Position numbers and translations under genes: made by a program. A DNA stretch of 64,000 nt from Erpobdella octoculata (taxonomy: Eukaryota > Annelida > Clitellata > Hirudinida > Erpobdellidae), in NCBI GenBank assembly GCA_963978895.1, contig OZ022241.1, positions 25,880,073 through 25,944,072 of the forward strand, written 5' to 3'. The stretch's first letter is position 1. Each line of letters begins with the position of its first letter. The notes beneath the pieces were generated by a model. It was not told where the DNA came from. It saw only the letters and a program-made list of their open reading frames with translations, and ran no database searches. Positions 63,725 to 64,000 of this stretch are shown in pieces.

Positions 63725-64000
63725 AAAATACTAAATACTAATTTTTACATCTGTAGCATTCACAGTTTTTGAGTAGCAGTTACTTTAAAAACCAAGTAAT
63801 CCTATTTTCCACCCCACATTTAAAGTCCTGGAAACCATATTTGTAAAAAATGGTGAAACACGTATATCATTATTTTTAGATTAGAAACTACATAATGATT
63901 TTTAATTTTGTTGCATTTACAGTTTTTGAGCAGCAGTAACTTTAAAAACCAAATAATCCAATTTTTCAACCCACATTTGAGGTCCTGGAAACCAAATTTG

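Larger units (their letters stand above)
61395..64000. repeat. Tandem satellite, 156/157-bp unit, interrupted twice
   Basis: Monomers contain tcctggaaaccaaattttca, gtgaaacacgtatatcatta and cagtttttgagtagcagtta. Phase markers (tagaaac) fall at 61460, 61616, 63147 and 63304, spacing 156-157. Interrupted by a hAT element (61624-63145) and a SINE (63508-63724); runs off the window end. Confidence 0.9.

Overview
The window is AT-rich nuclear DNA from an animal, most likely an invertebrate; I cannot name the species. The evidence is GT-AG introns, one animal-type protein-kinase gene spread over about 50 kb, large introns packed with transposons, long (TA)n arrays, several SINE families, LINEs of two or more clades, and interstitial TTAGGG-like repeats. 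There are no operons and no bacterial features.

The backbone is one gene on the minus strand, EIF2AK4 (GCN2), the eIF2-alpha kinase that senses uncharged tRNA. I traced 26 coding exons by hand from 59414 (first recognised Met) to 7750. They join in consistent phases into about 1,263 codons: an RWD domain, a charged coiled-coil linker, an eIF2-alpha-type kinase domain with a long acidic insert, a HisRS-like domain and a C-terminal domain. The pseudokinase domain that normally lies between RWD and kinase was not found. One intron uses a GC donor. A second possible gene, an intronless 174-codon ORF on the plus strand at 5488-6012 with a C-terminal coiled coil, sits tail to tail with GCN2.

Most of the rest is mobile DNA, much of it nested. 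Layout: 1-3140, CR1/L2-like LINE with an internal SINE, then a LINE ORF1 fragment; 3143-5260, TA arrays, a perfect 215-bp-arm palindrome, SINEs and VNTR-type repeats; 5488-6583, small gene and its poly(A) signal; 7750-59414, GCN2 exons with the following in introns: pogo/Tigger remnant, several hAT elements, four piggyBac copies, a near-intact LINE (36416-39590), an older LINE with a mutated RT active site (49897-53230), RTE-like and gypsy-like fragments, and tRNA-derived SINEs; 59415-64000, upstream DNA with a foldback rich in telomere-like repeats and a 156/157-bp tandem satellite interrupted by a hAT element and a SINE.

Nested insertions give a readable relative history. A SINE lies in a LINE with a 13-bp target duplication, a hAT element carrying a tRNA-Phe-like sequence lies in a LINE with an 8-bp duplication, a piggyBac lies at TTAA in a SINE, and a hAT lies in the satellite with an 8-bp duplication. 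The most unusual points are the GCN2 without a visible pseudokinase, the VNTR-containing composite retroposon family, the tRNA-Phe-like sequence inside a hAT element, and the large perfect palindrome.
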